Shown piece by piece: positions 1-7,751 of a stretch of DNA of 15,844 nucleotides (positions are counted from its first letter, which is position 1; each line of letters begins with the position of its first letter). This DNA is from CAZFLY01 sp964519995. GTDB taxonomy: Bacteria > Planctomycetota > Phycisphaerae > Sedimentisphaerales > Anaerobacaceae. Under the pieces are notes generated by a model. That model did no database searches. It saw only the letters and a list, made by a program, of their open reading frames with translations, and was not told where the DNA came from. The stretch is taken from the NCBI GenBank assembly GCA_964519995.1, contig CAZFLY010000059.1:1-15844 (forward strand), in the 5' to 3' direction. A program made the translations under genes and the position numbers.

Positions 1-385
1 CAAAACCAAAGGCTCCGTCCGGCTCACCTTGGGCTGCGGATGCGCCTAAGACAAAAATTCGATAAGCATCTTCTGATTTAACCGGAGAAAGTGTAAATGG
101 ATTAAATTCTCGGGCAATTTCTTTCGGGAAAAACCGCCAACAGAACTTGACGTTGTCGCAATAATACACCCTGTTGTTCTCCTCGTACCTGATTATCGCA
201 TCAGCAGGAAAACCATAACCGGCTATGCGCAATCCCAGCTCCAGCAGTAAAAATAGCAAAGCTGGAATAACAGTAAGAGCAATCACACGAAACAACCACA
301 GCCGCCAACTGGTTATTAACCTGGGTGGTAGCTCTTCTTTATCGTGCTGTTTAACTTTATTTTTCCCCTTGTATTTGGCACTCAT
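1..385 (-). CDS. SGNH-hydrolase-like/TPR membrane protein, third tandem copy (N-terminal part; cut by window edge)
   Basis: Only the first 128 residues are inside the window; the reading frame is open to base 1. The translation starts MSAKYKGK, has a short basic tail of about 26 residues, then the motif WRLWLFRVIALTVIP and a hydrophobic stretch (about residues 28-50) ending in LELGLRIAGYGF. It continues with VKFCWRFFPKEIARE and the nucleophile block RIFVLGASAAQGEPD, where the Ser of GAS matches the catalytic serine of SGNH hydrolases. All of this aligns with the two complete copies to its right, so it is a third paralogue. The ATG lies 4 bp after the stop of the preceding gene, with a GGAG ribosome-binding site inside that gene's last codons, which suggests translational coupling. 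Its basic tail is about 30 residues shorter than in the other copies. The TPR part is assumed from the paralogues and not seen. Confidence 0.85.
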   Translation of the reverse strand, partial: MSAKYKGKNKVKQHDKEELPPRLITSWRLWLFRVIALTVIPALLFLLLELGLRIAGYGFPADAIIRYEENNRVYYCDNVKFCWRFFPKEIAREFNPFTLSPVKSEDAYRIFVLGASAAQGEPDGAFGF

Positions 386-389
386 TTAT

Positions 390-2675
390 TTAGTTGCTCC
401 GGTTGTGTTTTTTCAATATAGCCTCCAGTACTTTACGTGTCTTGATGGAATTAGGATCTATCTTTAAAGCGGTGTGAAGCTCTTTTAGAGCTTCGTCTGT
501 ATGTCCTTGTCCTTCTAAAAGAATGCCCAGATTGTAATGCATATCCAAATCGTCTGGCACAAGTGTCAAGCCATCGCGATAAGTTTTCATTGCTTCATCA
601 ATCTTACCTTGCTGGTACAGCAGTACCGCCAGATTATTGTAAGCTTGTGCGTGATCCGGCTTGAATCGAATCGCTTTAGAATATTGTTCAATAGACTTAT
701 CGACCTTGCCTTGCATATGATAAGCCAATCCTAAATTGAAATATGCATCGGCAAAGATGGGATTGATTCGTATTGCCTGTAGATTATGAGTGATAGCTGC
801 ATTTAAGTTTCCTTGTTTGCCTGATAAAAAACCTAATTTAGCATGTGCTTCATAACGAGTCGGCATATAATTCAAAACCAAACGATACTGCCTGGCAGCG
901 CTGTTGTAGTTCTCCAGCTCTTCCAGTAATTCGCCGTATTTCCAATGCAGCCACCAGTCTGAGGGTGTTTGCTGAATCGCCCACTGATACTGAACCACAA
1001 CTTCATTAAGAACCTCCGGAGAAAGATGAGCTTTATGAGCCTTGAGTTTTTGCTCCATCTGCCTGATACGCTGGTTATGGTAAAGCTGGTTAGTGAAAGG
1101 TGCTTTCTTTATATAGCTGTTGAGAACTTGCTCAGCAGTCCTATATCGGTCCCAATCTGCGTACGCTAAATATCGCGAACATTCTGCCTCGTTGGGCAAT
1201 GGACATTCATTTGCCTTGTAACGCTCTATCCGCTTCGGAAGTATTTCTTGCACCTGCTCGAATATTACCTTGGCCAGAAGATAATTGCCCTTGAAATTCA
1301 TGTGAACGTGCTCATAGAAGAGTTCCTTATCTGGAGTTTCATGGGGACTGTTCTTTTGGAAAACCTTGACAGCATCCACCATGTAAACACCATCGGAACT
1401 TTCACCGCTGGCTATGTCCCGAATAATTTCGTTTATCCGCGTGTCAGCGCGAAACCTAAGCGTGTCTAAATCACGTGCTCGGATATATCCGGCTCTGGCC
1501 TTGTCATACTCATCCATCGCCCAATAACATCGGCCCAGACGAAACTGAAGATCTGCGTAGCTATCATCAATCTCAGCGGCTGCCAAGTAACTTTCCGCCG
1601 CCTTAGCATAATTTGCATCTGTCTCAGATGTAATACCTTCCTGGTAAAGCTCGTCCCATTTTTTCTTTTCGGTATCTGTTAAATTCGGCCGATGAAGGGA
1701 AGCAAACGGCGGATTATCTTTCAAGTTGCTTGACACTGTGCAAAAGATTATTTTTGTTCCACTCTTACAGGCAACACGGCGGATATCTTCGAGGTTTCTT
1801 TGGAAATGTTGGTAAACGGTTTCCAGACGGGGATCATCTACCTGTATTTGCTTTTCGAGAAACATTTCCAGTCCTCGCCAAACCTTTGGCACATCACTGG
1901 CGCCTGCCGATTCCAGCAAATTCGTTATAAGTTGGCCCAGCTTTGTAGCTTTAAGCGCGATCCCGAAGCGGATGAGAGGCAGATTGGAGCTAAGTGGCGT
2001 AAAGACAGTTCCCGCCCCGTATGGCCCAACCACTTCGTTGTTGCCCAGGTATAAGATAAATAAATCAGCTTGGTGATGGGCGCAGTCTTTTGCGATCTCC
2101 AAAACCACATGGGAATTTATGGCTGGCATCGCAATGGTAATAACTTCGAAATTTGCTTGTGGATACTGCTGACGTAACATCACCTGTAGAATCCGCCCAA
2201 AACAAAACGCTCCATCCGGTGTACCTGCCGCGGCTGAGGCTCCTAACACAAAGATTCGATATGTGCTGTTCGATTTATCCGCAGGAAAAGCAAATGGACT
2301 GGATTCTCGAGCGATGGTCGGAGGAAAGAACTGCCAAGCAAATTTTGCATTGTTACAATAACACGCTTTCCCGTTCACTTCACACTCAATGATGGCGCTT
2401 GGAGAAAAGCCGTAACCGATGATGCGCAGTCCCAGCTCCAATAGCAAAAACAACAGAGGTGGAATAACGGTAAGAGCAATAATACGAAACAGCCAAAGGC
2501 GCCAGCCGGCTACCGCTGAACCTGACATTCCTTGTGCAATCTTTTGTTTTATCTTTGGTGATTGTGTGGCGCCCTCTTTTCCTTTCGGCCTGTGTTTGGC
2601 TGTCTTATGCGGTCGGCTTTGCCGCTTGAAGCGAGCTTGTGACTTTCTATTGTCTTTCCAGCGGCTGGCACACAT
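390..2675 (-). CDS. Membrane-anchored SGNH-hydrolase-like protein with internal and C-terminal TPRs (copy 2)
   Basis: 761 residues. Residues 1-57 form a Lys/Arg-rich tail, followed by one membrane segment (about 61-82) ending in LELGLRIIGYGF. By the positive-inside rule the rest is probably outside the inner membrane. The SGNH-like core shows a Ser nucleophile in VLGASAA (Ser147), AMPAINSH where block II should be, GNNE at 211-214 (Gly/Asn block) and EHVHMN at 455-460, where His458 fits the catalytic His, with Glu rather than the usual Asp three residues before it. Between these blocks, about 345-405, sit helical TPR-like repeats (YAKAAESYLAAAEIDD...FRLGRCYWAMDEYDKA). About five 34-residue TPRs follow at 573-742. 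The start is supported by AAAGGGA 6-7 bp upstream and by the matching N-terminus of the right-hand paralogue. The substrate is unknown; an esterase or deacetylase acting on envelope glycans is an inference from the fold. Confidence 0.88.
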   Translation of the reverse strand: MCASRWKDNRKSQARFKRQSRPHKTAKHRPKGKEGATQSPKIKQKIAQGMSGSAVAGWRLWLFRIIALTVIPPLLFLLLELGLRIIGYGFSPSAIIECEVNGKACYCNNAKFAWQFFPPTIARESSPFAFPADKSNSTYRIFVLGASAAAGTPDGAFCFGRILQVMLRQQYPQANFEVITIAMPAINSHVVLEIAKDCAHHQADLFILYLGNNEVVGPYGAGTVFTPLSSNLPLIRFGIALKATKLGQLITNLLESAGASDVPKVWRGLEMFLEKQIQVDDPRLETVYQHFQRNLEDIRRVACKSGTKIIFCTVSSNLKDNPPFASLHRPNLTDTEKKKWDELYQEGITSETDANYAKAAESYLAAAEIDDSYADLQFRLGRCYWAMDEYDKARAGYIRARDLDTLRFRADTRINEIIRDIASGESSDGVYMVDAVKVFQKNSPHETPDKELFYEHVHMNFKGNYLLAKVIFEQVQEILPKRIERYKANECPLPNEAECSRYLAYADWDRYRTAEQVLNSYIKKAPFTNQLYHNQRIRQMEQKLKAHKAHLSPEVLNEVVVQYQWAIQQTPSDWWLHWKYGELLEELENYNSAARQYRLVLNYMPTRYEAHAKLGFLSGKQGNLNAAITHNLQAIRINPIFADAYFNLGLAYHMQGKVDKSIEQYSKAIRFKPDHAQAYNNLAVLLYQQGKIDEAMKTYRDGLTLVPDDLDMHYNLGILLEGQGHTDEALKELHTALKIDPNSIKTRKVLEAILKKHNRSN

Positions 2676-2686
2676 TTGCGATCCCT

Positions 2687-4969
2687 TTATTTACGCTCTG
2701 TCAGGATAGCCCTCATTACGTTACGTGCCTCTATGTGATTAGGATCTATTTGTAAAACGGTGCTAAGTTCTTTTATAGCCTCGTCTTTGTTTCCCTGCTT
2801 CTCTAATAGAATAGCCAAGTTGTAATGCAGGTCTAACTCGTGTGGTAAAGTCGACAGTCCCTTGCGATACGTTTGGATTGCTTTTGCAACCTTACCCTGT
2901 TTTGAGAGCAGCTCTGCCATATTCTTATAGGCCTCAGTATTGTTTGGTTGGTGCCGAACTGCCGCCGAATAGCATCGTATCGCTTTATCGATCTGACCTT
3001 GTGCTTGGTACGTCAATCCTAAGCAGTGATATGCGTCGGCACAGGTGGGTTTGATTTGTGTAGCCTTTAGAAGGTGGTCGATTGCTTCGTTAAGATGACC
3101 CAGCCTTAAAAGTGATAACGCCAGCGTGAGATGTGGCTTATAAGAATGCGGTAAAATTTTAAGCGTCAAACGGCATTGATGCGCTGCGGCAGCCTCATTC
3201 TTTAACCATACAGACAGCAATTCAGCATATCGCCAACGCAACCACACATCGGAGGGTTCTTTTTCTATTAGCTGACGATATTGGTCGGCAGCACCGGCGA
3301 GAACCTCATGCGTTAGTCTGTCTTGCAGGGTCTTGAGTTCTCGTTCCAATTTCTGAAGTTTTTGGTCATGATAAAGCTGGTTAGTGAATGGCGGTTTCTT
3401 TATGTAGTAATTAACAACCTTGTAAACAGTGTTATACTCAGCCCAATCGTTATAGGCTAAACATTCGGCGCACTGTGCTTCGCTTAATGCGGAGCGCTCA
3501 GGTGCTTTACGGTCTTGTACCCATTGTGGAAATATTTTTTCCATTTGGTCAAAAATTGCTTTAGCAAGAATATAGTTGCCTTTGAAATTCAGATGTACGT
3601 GCTCATGAAACAGCTCCTTTCCCGTTGTTCTGTGGGGGCTGTCTTGCTCAAATAGTTTAACTGCGTCCACAAGATAAACACCTTTGCCGGCATTGTCATG
3701 ACCAACAGCACAGATGGTCTGATTAATTCTGTTATCGGCACGGAAACGAATCGTATCCAGTTCACGGGCTTTAACATATCGATATTTTGCCTTGTCATAT
3801 TCTCCCATGGCCCAGTAACAGTAGCCCAAACGGAACTGTAGGTCGGCATAACGATCATCTATCTCAGCGGCATCGAGATAGTGCTTCACCGCCTCGGTGT
3901 AGTCTCCTGTAGATTCGAATGCAACGCCTTGTCTATAAATCCCTTCCCACTTCACCTTTTCTGCCTGGCTGAGCCTCAGCCTGTGTAAAGAAGCTAACGG
4001 CGGGCAGTCTTTCAAATTGTCACCTACCGTACAGAGAACGACCTTAATCCCGGCTCTGTCGGCAATGTCGCAAATATCTTCAAGATTTCTTCGAAAGTGC
4101 CGGTAGACTGTCTCCAACTGAGGGTCGTCGGCCCGCACTTGTTTATCCAGGAACATCTCCAGGCCGCGCCATACCTTTGGGACGTCTCGCTCGCCACCAA
4201 CTGATTCAGAAAGACTTGTCAGCAGTTGTCCCAATCTTGTGGCCCTTAGCGCAATGCCCGTGCGGATAAGAGATAAATTAGTCGAAAGCGGGGCGAAGAC
4301 AGTTCCAGCGCCGTATGGCCCGATGACCTCATTATTGCCCATATACACAACAAACAGATCGGGTTCGTGTCTTGCGCAATCCCTGGCAATCTCAACAGCT
4401 ACATGGGAATTTATGGCAGGCATTGCTGTGACAACGACCTCAAAAATAATGTTCGGATATGAATTTCTCAGCATCACTTGCAGAATACGGCTAAAACAAT
4501 AGGCTGGGTCCGGTGTTCCCTGAGCCGCGGAGGCCCCAAGAATAAAAACACGATAAGTATTGTCGGACTTGTCCGCCGGGAAAATGAAGGGATCAAATTC
4601 CTGCGCTATGTTCCGCGGGAAGAATCGCCAGCCAAATTTAACATTGTCACAACAGTATGTGACGTCATTTTCTTCATATTTAACTATGGCAATGGAAGGA
4701 AAACCAAAGCCGACTATACGTAAGGACAATTCCACCAACAACACAAACACTGCCGGAATGACTGTGAGGCAGATGACGCGAAACAGCCAAAGACGCCAAC
4801 CAGTAACTGCTGAACCTGAAACTTTTTGTAAAATTCCTTGTTTTATCTTTGACGTTCGAGTAGTGCCTTTTTTTCTTGCTGGCTTGTGCGTGGTGACCCT
4901 GTGACGTCGGGTTAGCCATTTGAAGCGAGCTTGTGACTTTCTATTGTATTTCCAGTATCTGGAACACAT
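2687..4969 (-). CDS. Membrane-anchored SGNH-hydrolase-like protein with internal and C-terminal TPRs (copy 1, first in the array)
   Basis: 760 residues, collinear over its whole length with the next gene 11 bp downstream. It has a basic tail (1-57), a membrane segment (about 61-82), Ser147 in ILGASAA, GNNE at 211-214, and EHVHLN at 456-461 with candidate catalytic His459. A TPR-like insert lies at about 347-408 (YTEAVKHYLDAAEIDDRYADLQFRLGYCYWAMGEYDKA), and C-terminal TPRs run from about 573 to the end. The first codons share a 28-nt identical stretch with copy 2. Upstream are 145 bp with no good -35/-10 pair; a TATAAC box (complement of 5032-5037) is the best candidate. AAGGA directly abuts the ATG, which is too close for a standard ribosome-binding site, but an AGG lies about 14 nt upstream and the paralogue supports this start. 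Family membership is clear; the enzymatic role is inferred. Confidence 0.88.
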   Translation of the reverse strand: MCSRYWKYNRKSQARFKWLTRRHRVTTHKPARKKGTTRTSKIKQGILQKVSGSAVTGWRLWLFRVICLTVIPAVFVLLVELSLRIVGFGFPSIAIVKYEENDVTYCCDNVKFGWRFFPRNIAQEFDPFIFPADKSDNTYRVFILGASAAQGTPDPAYCFSRILQVMLRNSYPNIIFEVVVTAMPAINSHVAVEIARDCARHEPDLFVVYMGNNEVIGPYGAGTVFAPLSTNLSLIRTGIALRATRLGQLLTSLSESVGGERDVPKVWRGLEMFLDKQVRADDPQLETVYRHFRRNLEDICDIADRAGIKVVLCTVGDNLKDCPPLASLHRLRLSQAEKVKWEGIYRQGVAFESTGDYTEAVKHYLDAAEIDDRYADLQFRLGYCYWAMGEYDKAKYRYVKARELDTIRFRADNRINQTICAVGHDNAGKGVYLVDAVKLFEQDSPHRTTGKELFHEHVHLNFKGNYILAKAIFDQMEKIFPQWVQDRKAPERSALSEAQCAECLAYNDWAEYNTVYKVVNYYIKKPPFTNQLYHDQKLQKLERELKTLQDRLTHEVLAGAADQYRQLIEKEPSDVWLRWRYAELLSVWLKNEAAAAHQCRLTLKILPHSYKPHLTLALSLLRLGHLNEAIDHLLKATQIKPTCADAYHCLGLTYQAQGQIDKAIRCYSAAVRHQPNNTEAYKNMAELLSKQGKVAKAIQTYRKGLSTLPHELDLHYNLAILLEKQGNKDEAIKELSTVLQIDPNHIEARNVMRAILTERK

Positions 4970-5114
4970 TCCTTGAATTTATTACCTATTCTATCTGATC
5001 CGAGCGAACCTTGGCTAACGCCGGCGCTGCTGTTATAGCCGACGTGACTTTCTTATTAAGATTTATTTTGACGACTTTTATAAACGACCTCGTTTTAGTC
5101 GAACTTTAGGTGCT

Positions 5115-6278
5115 TTATTTGACCGAAATTTCTTTTTTCAGAATCCCTATTATCTGCTCATCCGTCAGGACAACTGGGTTTCCTTTCATACTGCTGGACC
5201 TGCGTGATTTTTCAATGACTACTTGAAAATCTTGCTCACTCAGTTGAGCCTGGGTCAGCGTAGGCACATCCAACGCTGCGCACAAACTGTGCATCCATTT
5301 GATACAATCTTCAGCTCGCGCCGCAGCGTCTCCGGTTAGTAGTTGCGCCACTTCATCATAGCGGGCCAGCGCAGGCGAATCCTTTGCATAGCTTTGCAAG
5401 GAACGGATGTTAATCTCCGTCACATGTGGCAAAAGTCTCGCACATAAAACTCCATGGGCAATTGCAACCATTCCACCCAGCGGACCTGCAAGGCCGTGTA
5501 CAGCTCCCAGCTTCGCATTGGCTAGCGCCAAGCCGCTAAACAAACTTGCCAGCGCCATATCCTCACGGGCGGCAGAATCACTGCCATCTTCGTAAGCCCG
5601 CTGCAGTGCACCTCCTGCCCGTCTCAGACCCTCTCGGCAAATACTTTCCGTCAACGCATTTGCGCTTTTTGAAACATAAGCCTCTACAAGTTGCGTCAGC
5701 GCATCCAGCCCTGTACTTGCGGTCAAAGACGGTGGCATAGAATGAGTCAGCATTGGATCGACTATCGCCAGGCGAGGCAGCATCAGGGGACTACGCATAC
5801 TGACTTTGACCCGATACTCAGGCACGGCAAGAACAGCATTGCGCGTAACTTCGGCTCCCGTCCCTGCGGTTGTGGGGATTGCAATATAAGGCGCGGGATT
5901 CTGCGTTATGGACTTACCGGCACCGACGACCTCGAGATATTCTTCTAACTCTCCCGCATTGGTTAGCATAGCTGCGACCGCCTTGCCTGTATCCAGCACA
6001 CTTCCACCGCCAATGCCAATTACTAAATTGCACTTGGCCTGACGGCTTTGTTTAACAGCCTGTTTGACCATAACCGTCGTCGGCTCGGTCGGCACACTGA
6101 ATGTAATATACTTTACCTGTTGTTTGTTTAATTGTTGAAGAAGCGGTTCGGCTCGCTCGGTGCTTCGGCCGGTAACAACAAATGCATTGCTTCCCATCTT
6201 TGATGCCGGCAGCATGGCTTCCTGGATGGTTCCTTCTCCAAAAATAATACGCGTGGCTGTGGCAAATTCGAATCTCAT
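5115..6278 (-). CDS. Iron-containing alcohol dehydrogenase family protein (Gln in place of one metal-ligand His)
   Basis: 387 residues, the normal length for the group III (Fe-dependent) alcohol dehydrogenase/maleylacetate reductase superfamily. The N-terminal Rossmann-like part carries the nucleotide-binding GGGSVLD (90-96) and the signature PTTAGTGAEVT (135-145). The metal site is visible as Asp192 and position 196 in GLDALTQLVEAY, His261 in AVHGLAGPLGG and His275 in AIAHGVL. Compared with FucO-type enzymes (Asp-His-His-His), position 196 is Gln instead of His, so metal binding may be altered. These proteins oxidise alcohols or reduce aldehydes or maleylacetate with NAD(P); the substrate here cannot be read from the sequence. 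The gene lies 18 bp after the ABM-type gene and is very probably cotranscribed with it, suggesting a shared catabolic or detoxification step. The ribosome-binding site is weak (GAG about 7 bp before ATG). Confidence 0.9.
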   Translation of the reverse strand: MRFEFATATRIIFGEGTIQEAMLPASKMGSNAFVVTGRSTERAEPLLQQLNKQQVKYITFSVPTEPTTVMVKQAVKQSRQAKCNLVIGIGGGSVLDTGKAVAAMLTNAGELEEYLEVVGAGKSITQNPAPYIAIPTTAGTGAEVTRNAVLAVPEYRVKVSMRSPLMLPRLAIVDPMLTHSMPPSLTASTGLDALTQLVEAYVSKSANALTESICREGLRRAGGALQRAYEDGSDSAAREDMALASLFSGLALANAKLGAVHGLAGPLGGMVAIAHGVLCARLLPHVTEINIRSLQSYAKDSPALARYDEVAQLLTGDAAARAEDCIKWMHSLCAALDVPTLTQAQLSEQDFQVVIEKSRRSSSMKGNPVVLTDEQIIGILKKEISVK

Positions 6279-6296
6279 AATTGCTCAAAGATATTG

Positions 6297-6605
6297 CTAA
6301 TCCCAGCCCTGTTCATTGGGAAACAGATTAGTGTACTTGATGCTCTTACGCTGTTCAGCCATCATATCGGCTACGGTGTCACGCCATTTCTGATAGTGCG
6401 TTGTTTCCTTGTGCCGCATCGGATCATCCGGTGTACGATAAACTTCCACGAGTACAAAACGAGTGGGATCATCTTGTTGCTGGATAACATCAAATCGCGC
6501 AAGACCAGCCTCTTGGATACTGTGGCGGGCATTTTCGAGCGTCGCGGCCCGAAAGGCTTCGACCTTGTCAGGCTTAACATGAGCAAAAACGTGTACTATC
6601 AACAT
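6297..6605 (-). CDS. Antibiotic biosynthesis monooxygenase (ABM) fold protein, LsrG/YgiN-like
   Basis: 102 residues, typical for single-domain ABM proteins, which form dimeric alpha/beta barrels and often act as cofactor-free oxygenases or isomerases. Recognisable pieces are the first strand MLIVHVFAHVKPDKVEAF, a central Asn-Ala-Arg helix (TLENARHSIQEAGLARFDV), the strand RFVLVEVYRTPDD, and the HKETTHYQKW block (His65, His70, Trp74) followed by a C-terminal helix/strand. I chose the ATG at 6605 because it has AAGGGAA about 7 bp upstream and starts exactly at the first family strand. A longer in-frame start at 6695 would add 30 unrelated residues. It sits between the CPBP protease gene (96 bp upstream) and the iron-type dehydrogenase gene (18 bp downstream); pairing with the latter suggests one small oxidoreductive pathway. 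The actual substrate is unknown. Confidence 0.85.
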   Translation of the reverse strand: MLIVHVFAHVKPDKVEAFRAATLENARHSIQEAGLARFDVIQQQDDPTRFVLVEVYRTPDDPMRHKETTHYQKWRDTVADMMAEQRKSIKYTNLFPNEQGWD

Positions 6606-6701
6606 TGTATTTCCCTTAAAAGTTATGATCACGGAGCTGAAATTTAACAGATACGGTTCAGCTACGCAAACAGTTCTTATACCTCTTGGCCGCAAGCCAG
6701 G

Positions 6702-7583
6702 CTATTGATACAGAACCGCTGCGATAGTGGCTGCATTAAATAATGAGTGAATGAAAATGGGTCGAAATAAAGAGCCGCTTTTTTCATACGCATAGCCCAG
6801 ACTAAGCGATAATACAAACAGCGCCGGCCAGTGTGCCATATCCATGTGTACCATAGCAAATAAGGCAGAACTGATTACAATCGCCGGCCAGGCTGCATTG
6901 CTGATTCTAAATTTCGGATTTCGCATTTCAAGAAGCGTACGTATCATTGTCTGAAACAGTCCTCGAAAGAGCGTCTCTTCGAGCAAAGGTGCCACTATCA
7001 CTGCCATAAAGACGATTAGAATGCGAAGTGATAACTGAGGGTAAGACTGAATTAGCCTGAGCTCCTCATGTTGTTGCATTCTGAAATCCTGTCCCCATAT
7101 CAATGTGCCGGCAAAAGTAGTTATGATTATGGCTGTTAGCACGAGTGGCCAAACAGAAAGCAGATTCACAAAGGCGGAAAAGAAGTCTTTGAAGATTGTT
7201 TTTGGATTAAGGCCGAATCCTTTCAGTCCTCGAGCAAAGCTTGACTTGACCAGGATCATAATCACAGCTATTGCTATCATTGCGCTAACACAGAGAATAA
7301 TGTTATCAAACAGCTCTTTTTGCCAATCGTTCACCTGTTCTACAAATCTTTTTATAATTGTTTTTCCTAATGAGATGCTCCCGAGCCAGAAAAATAATGG
7401 AATAAATGGGACATAAGGAGGCATATTGTTTTGACGGGTTGCAGAATCGACCAGAGCTTTTGTGCCAAAGGACGTTCGGATCAACCAGACTGCTAAAAAG
7501 GCTATTCCCGTCAGACATATAAGGTCTATTATTGTAACCAACGCAGCAAACTGTTTTATTGTCTCAATGGCGTTTATTAACAT
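6702..7583 (-). CDS. CPBP-family intramembrane metalloprotease (CAAX/Abi type)
   Basis: 293 residues with about seven to eight hydrophobic segments (for example 13-35, 58-72, 94-113, 138-163, 187-200, 233-246, 253-265, 275-292). The three diagnostic motifs of the Abi/CPBP family are complete: EETLFR (Glu202, Glu203, Arg207), FAMVH (Phe242 to His246) and HSLFN (His279 to Asn283). These Glu/His residues form the membrane-embedded metal-dependent active site in studied members such as Rce1-type proteases. Bacterial members are linked to prenyl-protein-type cleavage, bacteriocin self-immunity or membrane protein processing; nothing here selects one of these. It is transcribed divergently from murA and precedes the ABM and dehydrogenase genes, perhaps as the first gene of that operon. 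No strong ribosome-binding site is close to the ATG; AAGG lies about 14 bp upstream. Confidence 0.9.
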   Translation of the reverse strand: MLINAIETIKQFAALVTIIDLICLTGIAFLAVWLIRTSFGTKALVDSATRQNNMPPYVPFIPLFFWLGSISLGKTIIKRFVEQVNDWQKELFDNIILCVSAMIAIAVIMILVKSSFARGLKGFGLNPKTIFKDFFSAFVNLLSVWPLVLTAIIITTFAGTLIWGQDFRMQQHEELRLIQSYPQLSLRILIVFMAVIVAPLLEETLFRGLFQTMIRTLLEMRNPKFRISNAAWPAIVISSALFAMVHMDMAHWPALFVLSLSLGYAYEKSGSLFRPIFIHSLFNAATIAAVLYQ

Positions 7584-7651
7584 GGATGTTTCGGGTTACC
7601 TTATCTTGCAGCCTTTCGGCTGGTTCTGAGCCGGAGCTTTGCCCCATAGAC

Positions 7652-7680
7652 TTGTAAACCAATTATAACTATGTTACATT
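7652..7680. promoter_or_regulatory. Overlapping divergent promoter candidates between the CPBP gene and murA
   Basis: On the plus strand TTGTAA (7652-7657) and TACATT (7675-7680) are 17 bp apart, each matching 4 of 6 consensus bases, and could drive murA with a leader of about 65 nt. On the minus strand a perfect TATAAT (complement of 7662-7667) could drive the CPBP gene with a leader of about 70 nt, though its -35 (TTAAGG at 18 bp) is poor. The two would overlap, so expression could be mutually exclusive. The minus-strand leader contains a 5-7 bp hairpin (7615-7635, CGGCT/AGCCG). Sigma-factor preference in this organism is unknown. Confidence 0.35.
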
Positions 7681-7751
7681 ATTAGCCTTAAAGGGATTCG
7701 TGTTTTACGAAGTATCACGGAAGAGGGGGGCATTTTCAAGGAAAATAGGGA

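Noticed and set aside
6606..6695. Upstream extension of the ABM-fold gene to the ATG at 6695
   Set aside because: The 30 extra residues do not match the family, and the ATG at 6605 has a good ribosome-binding site and coincides with the first conserved strand.
6702..7583. Reading the CPBP (Abi) gene as part of a phage-defence or bacteriocin-immunity locus
   Set aside because: The family name alone does not support it; no bacteriocin, modification enzyme or phage gene is nearby.
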